A stretch of DNA of 26,229 nt from Lachnospiraceae bacterium (GTDB lineage: Bacteria; Bacillota; Clostridia; Lachnospirales; Lachnospiraceae): assembly GCA_021153325.1 (NCBI GenBank), contig JAGKTQ010000029.1, positions 1-26,229 of the forward strand, given 5' to 3'. This document shows, piece by piece, positions 17,425-25,535 of the stretch (position 1 is the stretch's first letter; each line of letters begins with the position of its first letter). The notes below the pieces were generated by a model. That model was given only the letters and a program-made list of their open reading frames with translations. It made no database searches and was not told the DNA's origin. The position numbers and the translations under genes were made by a program.

Positions 17425-18330
17425 TTATTCTTGACTAAAAACGGCATTTTGTACTGCCCGCTTTTCTTCCTGCCTATTCTTGCTACAATAAAATTGATAA
17501 AATCCTTCTTTTCTATATTCTTCTGTTCTTTCCCGCTCTAGCATCTGCCCCGGATGAAACAGAATTTCCAGCTTTTTCCCTTTCTTTTTTGCAACTCGTG
17601 CCATTGCAGGCAAAAGCTTTTGGGTGCGCTCTTTATCCATATACCCACTCATCATCAGTCCCCACATAAGTTCATAGGATAATCCTTTCTTTTGCAGTTT
17701 TTTCACTGCACGAATGGAATACAGGTTCAATAACACATTTTTCACTAAATTAGATAGGGTGTATGTCCGATACAGAGAAACATGGGAAAGAAACGGTGCT
17801 AACGGTTCCTTTGCCACACGCACAAAGGTGACTGACACTTTCTTTTCACTGATGATTTCCATAAGTATATCAAATACAAAGGGAATCATATGCGGATGCT
17901 GGTGACTGTCCAGACGAATTTCCTGTAAATGAAAGGCATTCTGTACCACTTCTATCTGTGCTTGAAATTCCTTCTTCAACTGCTCTTTTATCCGCTTCTT
18001 TTTCTTTCCAAAACAGTAATTTAGCAGAAACAATTTTCCCCATGTGAGCGTGAAAAAACCATCTTTATCCACCAGATCAAAAACCGCTTCCTTTGGCAAA
18101 ACCGAACTGCCATCCATAATATTCAAATGCACCGTAATAAGCGGTTCTCCTGGAAAGGTTTCTTTTTCCTGCTGATAGCGCTCTACGCATTGCCCAAAAC
18201 ATGACATATTTGGAATCACACTGATACTGTCCAAAGCACCCTGCTTTAGACAGTCCAAAATATCTTTCGCTCCGTTTAAGGAAACACCATAATCATCGGC
18301 ATGCATATCAAATATCTCTCTGTTTCTCAT
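17425..18330 (-). CDS. YdjC/ChbG-family carbohydrate deacetylase
   Basis: This is a 301-residue metal-dependent deacetylase of the YdjC/ChbG/HpnK family, which removes N-acetyl groups from sugars. Metal and catalytic residues are visible: HADDYG (His10, Asp12, Asp13) at the N-terminus, His68 in TVHLN, DSHQHPH (Asp141, His143, His145) and FHPG with His258. Length is normal. Its start lies 23 bases inside the end of the YfhO gene, so the two are coupled. With the upstream GT2 and YfhO genes it suggests deacetylation of a hexosamine added to a surface polymer, but the true substrate is not shown. No signal peptide is seen, so it acts in the cytoplasm. Confidence 0.87.
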   Translation of the reverse strand: MRNREIFDMHADDYGVSLNGAKDILDCLKQGALDSISVIPNMSCFGQCVERYQQEKETFPGEPLITVHLNIMDGSSVLPKEAVFDLVDKDGFFTLTWGKLFLLNYCFGKKKKRIKEQLKKEFQAQIEVVQNAFHLQEIRLDSHQHPHMIPFVFDILMEIISEKKVSVTFVRVAKEPLAPFLSHVSLYRTYTLSNLVKNVLLNLYSIRAVKKLQKKGLSYELMWGLMMSGYMDKERTQKLLPAMARVAKKKGKKLEILFHPGQMLERERTEEYRKEGFYQFYCSKNRQEEKRAVQNAVFSQE

Positions 18331-20920
18331 ATTTTTCTCCCCGCTTCGTTCTTTTCTCCATACAGAGCATAACGACCAGAACTCCTATACATCCTAAAGT
18401 GACAGCGATACCTGCTACCGTTCCCTTTGGAATATATCGTAATTCAATGCTATGCGCTCCCGGCTCTAATGCAATAGCAAGGAACGTATCATAGACTATT
18501 TCTCCACTGCTTTTCTTTCCATCTACTACAATCTGCCAGTCATCTTCATATGGGATACTGAAAACTAACAATTTCTTCTCTGCATTTTCTGTAGTAACTG
18601 TTAAATGCGAACTGCTCTCCCGTTCCACCTCTGCCTGTTCTTTCATAAGCAATGCATAATTTCCTGCAAGTGCTTCTTCATCTTCCGTTACAAAATAGGC
18701 ATTTTCCAGCCAGAGCTCCTCTCCATCAAGCTGTACCGTAAAGGTAATATGTTCTCCCTTACGATATTCTCCCAAATTTAAGATCTTCCAGTTTGAACGG
18801 TTCATATAGCCACACAAAAATTGTCCATCTACATAAATTTCTGCACTCTGTAAATGCTCTTGTGCAGTCAGATAAGCATACACCCTGCCGTCCTTTACTG
18901 TCTCCATTTCAAAGCTTACACGAATCGGGCTTTTCTCATCCTTTCTTCGGTACACCGTTAAGTCTCCCTGCTTCTCCTCGGTACTGTTTTCCATTCGTAT
19001 TTCTTTGATTACCGCATCTTTTAAAATAGCTTCTTCGCTACCCGCTGCCATTTGGTACATCGCATTTTGCAAGGCAAACGGATTTTCCTCTTCCATATCC
19101 ACCAAACGCACCTGTTCCTCTGCCAGAAAAGCAATCGGCAAAGCATATGGATTTTGATAAACGCTAAGTCCCTCTCCTTCCTGTACTGCCTGATAGGATT
19201 TATTGATTGTCTCTTCACTTCCGAGCAGATACTTCACACCGAAAAGACTATCTACGGTCTGTGTACTTCCGTTTCCATATTCTACATACAGACGGTTATA
19301 ATTTAACCCCATCTTTTCCAAAAAGCTCAGTACAAAATTTTTCTCATTGGAACTATAATGCGTCAAGCCTGCATAAGAAAAATGCATGGCATCGTTGTTG
19401 TTTTTCTTTTCCAAATTTTCCATCCGGTACAAACTGTCATCATTTCTCTTTACCATTTCTACCACGGGACCTATTTTCTCTACTGCCTCTGCATATTCCT
19501 CTGCATCGCAATACGAAGTATTCCGGTTTTTCATGTATGTGTAAATACTATTTAAGGAAAGATCACCCACCTGTAAAACTGCAAGTAAAAGAAGCAGTAT
19601 CTGGTAATTTTTTCCTCTTTTTATCAAGTAAATGACAAGCAGCATCATAAGAAATAGCAAAATATCCGGCAATGCTTTTTTTATGCTGATATATTCATAA
19701 GGATGCCGGAAAATGAAAAATAAAAGGGCAAAGAAAGTGCCTCCGGCAAAAAGCAGCCGCTTTGTATCCAGTCCTTCTTTCAAATGCAAAAAACCCTGCC
19801 AGGAAAATACGATCATAAAAAAGCTAAATAAAAATGAATAGCGGTAATGATACCCTGACGGTTCCATGAATGCATGCCATACATAGTCTACTTTTGCTAA
19901 ACAAAAGCTTCCCATGAGCACGCCGAGCATACACCCGGACAAAATTCGCTCCCTACGAGGAATTTTTGCGTTGAAAAAGAATAAGATCACAAGCACGACC
20001 ATCAAAATACCACAGAAAATAACCGGCATTCCATTCATTAGTTCACTTTCACTGTATGCCATAGTAAATATTTTGGACAGCACGCGAACCGGGCGCAGAT
20101 TGGGCAGAGTGATTCCTACTCCCAGATCTTTTCCATCCTTCAAGCTGCCCTGCAGCGTCATAAATGTAGGGAGCAGGCTAAATGCACACAGTCCACCCGC
20201 CAGCAAGGAAGCATAGACAAACCGCCATAGCTTCTTTAATAGTTCTTCTCCCTTTCCACATACAAGCAATCGGTATCCAAAATACAACACACTGGCTATA
20301 CAGATCATATAACCAATATAATAATTGGTGAACAACACGCCAAATAAAGCTGCCATATAAGTGTATGGCTTCTTTCCTAAAAGTATCTTATCGATTCCAT
20401 ACAAGACACACGGAAGCAGGATCAGCGCATCCTGCCACATAATATTAAAGCTGTTCACACACAAATACCCCATCATTGCATACGAGGTAGAAAATATAAA
20501 AATTTCCGCTCTGTTTTCCGTCTGAAAACGATTTTTTAAATAATATGCCATGGTAGTACCACAAAGTCCTGTTCTTGCGATAACTAAAATCGTAATTCCT
20601 GCTGGAATCAGGCTGTCTTTTAAAAACAGGAAAAGCAAATTAAATGGACTCATCAAATAATAAGTAAAAAATCCAATCATATCCCCGCCAAGACATTTGC
20701 CGAACGTATAAAAAATATTGTTTTCCCCCTGGAAAATTGTTTTATAATAAGACAAAAAATCTACATACTGTTTCTGCATATCCGCTATCAGAAAAGATTC
20801 TTTTCCAAAAGGCGTAATCCCCATAAAAATGCAGATTCCCAACATGCAGATTGCCGGAATAAGAAAGGCAATCCCATAAAAAATATAACCTTTATTTAAA
20901 AATGTTTTCTCCGTTTTCAT
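18308..20920 (-). CDS. YfhO-family membrane glycosyltransferase (GT-C type)
   Basis: This 870-residue protein has about thirteen hydrophobic segments and a large C-terminal extracellular domain (about 470-840), closed by a last membrane segment near 843-862 and a basic tail. The first loop shows ADMQKQY (Asp47), the acidic pattern of YfhO proteins, followed by LGGDMIGFFTYYLMSPFN, also typical. YfhO proteins are GT-C enzymes that take a sugar from an undecaprenyl-phosphate carrier outside the membrane and add it to a cell-envelope polymer such as lipoteichoic acid. The GT2 gene 35 bases upstream probably supplies that donor. No flippase gene is in the window. Confidence 0.88.
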   Translation of the reverse strand: MKTEKTFLNKGYIFYGIAFLIPAICMLGICIFMGITPFGKESFLIADMQKQYVDFLSYYKTIFQGENNIFYTFGKCLGGDMIGFFTYYLMSPFNLLFLFLKDSLIPAGITILVIARTGLCGTTMAYYLKNRFQTENRAEIFIFSTSYAMMGYLCVNSFNIMWQDALILLPCVLYGIDKILLGKKPYTYMAALFGVLFTNYYIGYMICIASVLYFGYRLLVCGKGEELLKKLWRFVYASLLAGGLCAFSLLPTFMTLQGSLKDGKDLGVGITLPNLRPVRVLSKIFTMAYSESELMNGMPVIFCGILMVVLVILFFFNAKIPRRERILSGCMLGVLMGSFCLAKVDYVWHAFMEPSGYHYRYSFLFSFFMIVFSWQGFLHLKEGLDTKRLLFAGGTFFALLFFIFRHPYEYISIKKALPDILLFLMMLLVIYLIKRGKNYQILLLLLAVLQVGDLSLNSIYTYMKNRNTSYCDAEEYAEAVEKIGPVVEMVKRNDDSLYRMENLEKKNNNDAMHFSYAGLTHYSSNEKNFVLSFLEKMGLNYNRLYVEYGNGSTQTVDSLFGVKYLLGSEETINKSYQAVQEGEGLSVYQNPYALPIAFLAEEQVRLVDMEEENPFALQNAMYQMAAGSEEAILKDAVIKEIRMENSTEEKQGDLTVYRRKDEKSPIRVSFEMETVKDGRVYAYLTAQEHLQSAEIYVDGQFLCGYMNRSNWKILNLGEYRKGEHITFTVQLDGEELWLENAYFVTEDEEALAGNYALLMKEQAEVERESSSHLTVTTENAEKKLLVFSIPYEDDWQIVVDGKKSSGEIVYDTFLAIALEPGAHSIELRYIPKGTVAGIAVTLGCIGVLVVMLCMEKRTKRGEKYEKQRDI

Positions 20921-20955
20921 TGTGCTTCTCCATAACTCTTGTCCATTTTTACTTA

Positions 20956-21876
20956 CTATTTCTTACTGTCACGAATAATATACTGTGGTCTATTTTTAAT
21001 TTCGTCATATATTTTTGCAATATATATACCGATAATTCCAAGACTTATCATAATCGCACCCGTAGAAATCACGATCAAAAGCACTAATGTTGGATAACCA
21101 CCTACTGCACCTCCCTTGATAAAGCTTACAATAGCATCCATGCCAAGTGCTGCTCCGATTATCAAAAAGATGATTCCCAATATGGTAATAATCTGAAGCG
21201 GAGCATTGGTAAAGGAAGTAAGATTTTTTACGGCATATTTTCCAAGTTTCCAATAAGACCACTTTGATTTCCCTGCAACCCGTTCACACACCTCATAAGA
21301 TACGGATGTACTTTTAAAGCCAACCCAGTAAGCCAGTGCCCTAAAAAATGTATTTTTCTCCGTCAAAGCACATAATTCTCTGACCACTTTTTTATCCATC
21401 AGCTTAAAGTCTGATGAATTTCGCATATCCATATGTGTGGTACTGCTGATAACGTCATAAAACATACCTGCGAACCATTTATGAAGTTTGGATTCTTTTC
21501 CTCTGCTTTTCTTTACGCCTTCCACAACTTCAAAGCCCTGTTTCCAACAAGCATACATTTCCAGTATTGTTTCTGGCGGATGCTGTAAGTCTGCATCCAT
21601 TACGACAAAGCAATCACCTGCTCCCGCACGAAGTCCGGAAAAGATTGCTGCTTCCTTCCCAAAATTTCTAGAAAAAGAAATACACTTTACCATATTATCC
21701 TTTTCATGCAATTCGCACATTTTTTCATAAGTATTGTCTTTGGAACCGTCATCGACAAATACCAGTTCCAACTCTGCATCCTCTAACTTTTCTCCAATTT
21801 CCCTTATTGCATTATAAAAATATCCTATGGATTCTTCTTCATTATAACAAGGTACTATAATTGAAATCACATTCAC
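20956..21876 (-). CDS. Polyprenyl-phosphate glycosyltransferase, GT2 (CsbB/GtrB-like)
   Basis: This is a 306-residue GT2 enzyme of the DPM1/GtrB/CsbB type, which transfers a sugar from a nucleotide donor to undecaprenyl phosphate. The GT-A domain begins ISIIVPCYNEEESI. It has VDDGSKDNT (Asp42, Asp43), the DAD metal motif in VVMDADLQHP (94-96) and the acceptor-binding KSKWSYWKL near 205. Two membrane segments (about 227-248 and 262-288) and a basic tail complete the family layout. AGGAG lies 11 bases before the ATG. First gene of the GT2-YfhO-deacetylase operon. In Bacillus CsbB and YfhO work together with a flippase to decorate lipoteichoic acid with GlcNAc; the same pairing is inferred here. 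Confidence 0.9.
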   Translation of the reverse strand: MNVISIIVPCYNEEESIGYFYNAIREIGEKLEDAELELVFVDDGSKDNTYEKMCELHEKDNMVKCISFSRNFGKEAAIFSGLRAGAGDCFVVMDADLQHPPETILEMYACWKQGFEVVEGVKKSRGKESKLHKWFAGMFYDVISSTTHMDMRNSSDFKLMDKKVVRELCALTEKNTFFRALAYWVGFKSTSVSYEVCERVAGKSKWSYWKLGKYAVKNLTSFTNAPLQIITILGIIFLIIGAALGMDAIVSFIKGGAVGGYPTLVLLIVISTGAIMISLGIIGIYIAKIYDEIKNRPQYIIRDSKK

Positions 21877-21982
21877 TTGTTTTTCTCCTACTCACGGTTT
21901 TCCTTTTGACAACAATACACCTCTAAAAGAATACCACTTTTTCTCTGAAATAAAAATATAATTTTTGTTTAATTTTCATATA

Positions 21983-22020
21983 GAAAAACGCGACTAAATT
22001 TATCCATTTAATCGCGTTTC
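21983..22020 (-). terminator. Terminator after the second lipoprotein gene
   Basis: A 13-bp inverted repeat, AACGCGACTAAAT and ATTTAATCGCGTT, is fully paired on the minus strand with one G-U pair and followed by a T run. It is the only strong terminator between the right edge and the GT2 gene, so it marks the end of the peptide/lipoprotein run. Confidence 0.9.
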
Positions 22021-22030
22021 TATAAACATT

Positions 22031-22921
22031 TTACTGTATTACATTGATTGCACCATTTTCTACGCTTGCTTCCAGAATGCAAACATTATTCACTATCGCT
22101 TTCATATGATTGCTCTCATTTTGTGTATATTGAATTGTATTTTTGTTCAGATTGACCACAATATTTCCATTATCTGTTTCTAACTCTATCGCAGAACTGT
22201 TACTTAAATTCTCATTTAAGACTACCTCTATAACTCCAGTATCCGTCTCCAGATCCATACTTCCTTTCAGACCGGCTAAATAGATTTCTCCAGTGTCAAC
22301 AGACACGTCATACGAATCAAAATTTTTAGGAAGCAGGATTTCCAGATCAATAGTTACATTGTATTGCTTTACTTCCTTTTCCAGCCAATCCCAGAACTCT
22401 GTTCCTTCATTTTTATGCACGACATTCAAAATACACGTATCATCTACTACATTGCTTATAATATCTATATTGTCTACTATTTTATCTAAGTTTTCCTGAG
22501 AATAAGCTGTAACATATGAATTTGCTTTTATGTGGATTTTATCATCATCACTAGCGCCTAACGTAATATTTCCGACCTCGTGGTCCAGTTCAAAGCGTTT
22601 CAACCCGCTTACATCTCCTATAGTATATTCACGCTGCACATCCTTTTCCAGCTTATCGTTCGGATTTCCAGCTTGTCCATCCGTAGCATCTGTATTTTCC
22701 ACATTCGCCTCTCCGGCAGGAACGTCACCCACATTCGTATCTCCCACATTGGTGCCGCCTACATTCGCACCACCTGCATTGGTATCCCCTGCATTTGTGT
22801 CCCCTACATTTGCATTGCCGCTATCATTCCCCTTTTTACTTGCACAGCCATACAGACCAAATAATGCAAGCATAACTACACTACAACACAACAGCATCTT
22901 TTTGTTTAGAATCTTCTTCAT
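22031..22921 (-). CDS. DUF4097-like lipoprotein with pentapeptide repeats (copy 2)
   Basis: This is a 296-residue lipoprotein. A signal peptide ends in the lipobox LYGC (Cys26). Next is a low-complexity linker of eight Asn/Val/Gly/Asp/Thr pentapeptides (about 36-75), then a beta-rich domain with repeated turns (ETDTGVIEV, ETDNGNIVV, VENGAINVI), the pattern of DUF4097-type beta-solenoids. Over its last 205 residues it matches the upstream neighbour closely, including IHIKAN-YVTAY-QENLDKIV and DLEILLP-NF. AAAAGGAG precedes the ATG. It lies 76 bases after its paralog and just before a strong terminator. It sits outside the membrane. A role in immunity to the peptides encoded upstream is possible but inferred. 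Confidence 0.85.
   Translation of the reverse strand: MKKILNKKMLLCCSVVMLALFGLYGCASKKGNDSGNANVGDTNAGDTNAGGANVGGTNVGDTNVGDVPAGEANVENTDATDGQAGNPNDKLEKDVQREYTIGDVSGLKRFELDHEVGNITLGASDDDKIHIKANSYVTAYSQENLDKIVDNIDIISNVVDDTCILNVVHKNEGTEFWDWLEKEVKQYNVTIDLEILLPKNFDSYDVSVDTGEIYLAGLKGSMDLETDTGVIEVVLNENLSNSSAIELETDNGNIVVNLNKNTIQYTQNESNHMKAIVNNVCILEASVENGAINVIQ
22697..22816 (-). repeat. 15-bp tandem coding repeat in lipoprotein copy 2
   Basis: Eight imperfect 15-bp units encode pentapeptides such as DTNAG, GANVG, GTNVG and DTNVG between the lipidated Cys and the beta domain. The units are in frame, so copy number can change without breaking the gene. Confidence 0.85.
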
Positions 22922-22997
22922 TAAAATCTTTCTCCTTTTTCCATATCATTACTCTTTTACCTAAAAAATTGTACTTTTTTAGTATATGGAAAAATTT

Positions 22998-23798
22998 TTA
23001 TTTTATTACATTTATCCTTCCAGTATCTACTGTTGCCTTTAGAGTACAAACCTCATTCACCACTGCTTCCACATGGCTTCTTCCCTTTTTGTCATATTCT
23101 ATCTGATTATTATTTAAATCAATTTCAATACTTCCGGTATCTGTTTCTATGTCTATAGAAGAACTTCCAATATTCTCACACAAAATGACGTCCACTGTAC
23201 CAGTATCTGTAGCAAGTTCCATATTTCCTTGAAGGTCTGCTACATAAATTGCGCCACAATCCACAGAAACAGAAAAGGAAAAAAAATTGCTGGGGAGTAA
23301 TATTTCCAGATCAATGCATACATTATAATCTTTTATCTCCTTAGCCAGCCAATCCCAAAATGCTGTACCATCACTCTTATTTACAATACTTACCACACAA
23401 CTGTCATCTACTACCTTATTTATGACATCCATGTTCTCTACTATTTTATCTAAATTTTCCTGTGTATAAGCAGTAACATAGGTATTCGCTTTTATATGAA
23501 TATTTTCATCCTCACTGACCCCCAGAGTAACACTGCCGACCTCATGCTCCAGTGCAAATCGCTGCACCCCGCTTACATCTTCCAATATATATTCACTTTC
23601 AAAGTTTTTTTCCAATTTCTTATTTTTTTTGCCGTTCTGCAAATTTCCCACATCTATATCTCCTACATCTATATCCCCAACATCCACATCGCCTACATCC
23701 ACTCCGCTGTTATTACTTGAACAACCACACAGACTGAGCATGGCAAACATCGTTATGCACCAGCATAATAACCACCTTTTACACTGCATTCTCTTCAT
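22998..23798 (-). CDS. DUF4097-like lipoprotein with pentapeptide repeats (copy 1)
   Basis: This is a 266-residue lipoprotein with lipobox LCGC (Cys26, the same position as its paralog). Four V/I-D-V-G-D pentapeptides (33-52) and a Lys-rich stretch follow, then the same beta-rich domain: HEVGSVTLG, IHIKANTYVTAYTQENLDKIV, FWDWL, DLEILLP and repeated D-T-G turns. The pair looks like a tandem duplication whose linkers then diverged. It starts 44 bases after the stop of the 225-residue accessory gene, with AGAAGGGAG before the ATG and no terminator between, so it probably belongs to the peptide operon. The domain is of DUF4097 type by pattern, not by search. Confidence 0.85.
   Translation of the reverse strand: MKRMQCKRWLLCWCITMFAMLSLCGCSSNNSGVDVGDVDVGDIDVGDIDVGNLQNGKKNKKLEKNFESEYILEDVSGVQRFALEHEVGSVTLGVSEDENIHIKANTYVTAYTQENLDKIVENMDVINKVVDDSCVVSIVNKSDGTAFWDWLAKEIKDYNVCIDLEILLPSNFFSFSVSVDCGAIYVADLQGNMELATDTGTVDVILCENIGSSSIDIETDTGSIEIDLNNNQIEYDKKGRSHVEAVVNEVCTLKATVDTGRINVIK
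23643..23702 (-). repeat. 15-bp tandem coding repeat in lipoprotein copy 1
   Basis: Four 15-bp units encode VDVGD, VDVGD, IDVGD and IDVGN directly after the lipidated N-terminus. The position matches the repeat in the paralog, but the consensus pentapeptide differs. Confidence 0.85.
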
Positions 23799-23842
23799 GC
23801 CAGGTTCTCCCTTCTCGATATTTATGTCCTTTTAAACACTTA

Positions 23843-24517
23843 TTATTTCAACAAATAAATAGGGCCGAGCGTGGAACAATGATAACAGGACTCTAATTTT
23901 TTCATATGGAAGAGAACTGAAATTTTTTCTGATACGACACTCTCTGGACAAACACAGCCCATTTTTGTTTTGTCCAACATGGAAACATCCAGCTGTTCCT
24001 TAGAAACCACTTCATCGGATAGGCAAAAATAGCCGCATGGCTCACAATAAACTGCACACTCTTCTGTTTGTATCAAGCTTTTCAACACTTTATAATACAC
24101 TTCTATCGATTTGCTCTTTATAGCAACACTATCGGTATTCCGAATACGGTTACTGATCTGTCCATATCCCATAATGACACACTTTTTATTTTTATCTTCT
24201 ATGTAATCATCCAGCTTATCCTTTTTTAAAATAGTGTCATCCAATTTCCAAAATACAATATTCTTCCAAACCGAATGCTCCACTACAAAAAAGGTTGCCT
24301 TTCCTACAATTTCCTGACTCTGCTTCAAAAACGTCACAATAGTAAAGGAATTTTGTAAATACTCTTTCTGTTTCAACCTGCCATCAAAATCGTTATTAAA
24401 TTCATCCAGAACAATGATCTGTGCTTTGCCTGTGACCATTTTATAATCTAGTAAACTGCTTTTTCTTATTTTCTCGGAAGTCTGATCATAAATACGCTCT
24501 GCCAGTTTTTCTATCAT
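23843..24517 (-). CDS. Cys-rich accessory protein of the peptide locus (paralog B)
   Basis: This is a 224-residue soluble protein of a family I do not recognise. It is clearly a paralog of the 24642-25331 product: both share RL-x2-K near residue 47, an FWK motif, GY-x3-SN, an EP-x-G motif, MG-x-V-x3-S and the C-terminal MKK-x-E-x2-YH-x2-TLGP-x-Y. Unlike the paralog it has Cys in the conserved spots: C-x3-C-x2-C-x3-C at 154-165, C-x-C at 188-190 and a further pair at 211 and 214. The start is taken as the ATG at 24517, 11 bases from AGGAG. A GTG four codons earlier abuts that site and is less likely. It begins 17 bases after precursor 5. Confidence 0.75.
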   Translation of the reverse strand: MIEKLAERIYDQTSEKIRKSSLLDYKMVTGKAQIIVLDEFNNDFDGRLKQKEYLQNSFTIVTFLKQSQEIVGKATFFVVEHSVWKNIVFWKLDDTILKKDKLDDYIEDKNKKCVIMGYGQISNRIRNTDSVAIKSKSIEVYYKVLKSLIQTEECAVYCEPCGYFCLSDEVVSKEQLDVSMLDKTKMGCVCPESVVSEKISVLFHMKKLESCYHCSTLGPIYLLK

Positions 24518-24534
24518 ACAACGATCCACTCCTA

Positions 24535-24645
24535 CTATCTATTGTAATATTTTGCCCCATCATTACAGCTGCAATCTGTGCCCTTGCATCCACATTGACA
24601 AAATGCAAATTCTTTTGTATCCGTTGGTAAAATAATATATTTCAT
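24535..24645 (-). CDS. Cys-rich RiPP-type precursor peptide 5
   Basis: This is a 36-residue peptide. Its leader MKYIILPTDTKEFAF has the Tyr3, Pro7 and Glu12 shared by all five precursors. The core has Cys at 16, 18, 20, 25 and 27 (C-x-C-x-C then C-x-C), followed by NDGAKYYNR. Its ATG overlaps the TGA of accessory gene A (ATGA), and AAAGGATGG lies upstream, so it is coupled to that gene. This start is preferred over an upstream in-frame ATG because all family members begin M-K/H-Y. It resembles, from memory, Clo7bot-type precursors; the modification is unknown. Confidence 0.8.
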   Translation of the reverse strand: MKYIILPTDTKEFAFCQCGCKGTDCSCNDGAKYYNR

Positions 24646-25331
24646 AATATTCCATCCTTTCCAATGATATACACCGGTCCTAACGTATACGCATGATACA
24701 AATTTTCCATTTTCTTTAGTCCCATCCATACCGCGAATTTAGCAGATACCAGACTCTCCTGATGCACTATGCCCATAGCCTCTTGTGGTATCATTTCCAA
24801 TGCAATGCTGTCATACTGCAAAGCGTCTTTTGATAATTCCAAAATTCCCGCTGGCTCTACAAAAGCTGCCAAGGAATCGTTTCCCAAAAGCCCTTGGATC
24901 ATTTTCCTATAGAGTCTGACACATTCCGGTTTCATCCCAAACTGCCCGGACTGCATTTCCTTATTCGAAAATCTTGCATAGCCTAAAGAAAGAACACAGT
25001 CTCCTAATTTTTCACGAAAATCACCCATATACTTTTTTTCCAAAGAGGTATTTTCCTTCTTCCAGAAAAATACCTCTTTGTATAAATGATATGGTAAAAA
25101 AAAGAGAGTAAACATAAAAATCTTTTCCCCGGTCTGTTCTTTCTCTATCAATATTGTGACTGCAGCATCCCGAAACTGTTTTTCTTCCAGTCTTGTATCA
25201 TAATTCCCCTCAAAGCTGCTGCAGGTCACAATCTGATCTTCACCGGTATATAATGAGCAAACTAAATATTTTTTCCGATTCTCTTCTTCGAGAACCTGTC
25301 GAATACATTGCAAATATTCTATTGACACCAT
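24642..25331 (-). CDS. Accessory protein of the peptide locus (paralog A)
   Basis: This is a 229-residue soluble protein with no signal peptide, membrane segment or radical-SAM, YcaO, LanB/C or protease motif that I can see. It is a paralog of the 23843-24517 product along its whole length. Landmarks are TG-x2-QIV (29-35), RL-x2-K, FFWKK (88-92), GYARFSN (117-123), VEPAG (158-162), MGIVHQES, and MENLYHAYTLGPVY near the end. It sits 33 bases after precursor 4, and its stop codon overlaps the start of precursor 5. Being placed between precursors suggests a role in their recognition, modification or immunity, but no family assignment is possible by eye. Confidence 0.75.
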   Translation of the reverse strand: MVSIEYLQCIRQVLEEENRKKYLVCSLYTGEDQIVTCSSFEGNYDTRLEEKQFRDAAVTILIEKEQTGEKIFMFTLFFLPYHLYKEVFFWKKENTSLEKKYMGDFREKLGDCVLSLGYARFSNKEMQSGQFGMKPECVRLYRKMIQGLLGNDSLAAFVEPAGILELSKDALQYDSIALEMIPQEAMGIVHQESLVSAKFAVWMGLKKMENLYHAYTLGPVYIIGKDGIL

Positions 25332-25364
25332 ATCCCTTTTTACTCCCTTTTATGTAATGTATTT

Positions 25365-25514
25365 TTAGGCGTAATTTCTGAAAGTACCATAGCATGTACA
25401 ACTTACTAATCTTCCATATGCCGAACCATCGTTGCACGTACACTTGCTATTACAATCGCAGGAATAACAAAATCCGTATTCATATTTTTTTGCCGGATTC
25501 ACTATATATTTCAT
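25365..25514 (-). CDS. Cys-rich RiPP-type precursor peptide 4
   Basis: This is a 49-residue peptide with leader MKYIVNPAKKYEYGF. Cys are at 16, 19, 21, 25 and 27, and a second C-x-C lies at 39 and 41 in a longer tail (LVSCTCYGTF), giving seven cysteines, the most of the set. AAGGAG precedes the ATG. It lies 21 bases after precursor 3 and 33 bases before accessory gene A. It was recognised by its leader and Cys spacing and is too short for standard gene finding. Confidence 0.78.
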   Translation of the reverse strand: MKYIVNPAKKYEYGFCYSCDCNSKCTCNDGSAYGRLVSCTCYGTFRNYA

Positions 25515-25535
25515 CTCCGATTCTCCTTTTTACCC

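Noticed and set aside
22961..22982. Terminator between the two lipoprotein genes
   Set aside because: The stem is an A/T-only eight-base-pair repeat without a proper GC clamp or following T run; at most it is a weak attenuator.
22697..23702. CRISPR-like or intergenic repeat array
   Set aside because: The repeats are contiguous 15-bp coding units with no spacers, in frame within two lipoprotein genes.
24535..24729. Longer version of precursor 5 starting 28 codons upstream
   Set aside because: The extra residues are read from inside accessory gene A in another frame and would destroy the invariant leader shared by five peptides.
25240..25443. Open frame overlapping precursor 4 and accessory gene A in another frame
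   Set aside because: It reads through two better-supported genes, lacks the shared leader and has no ribosome site.
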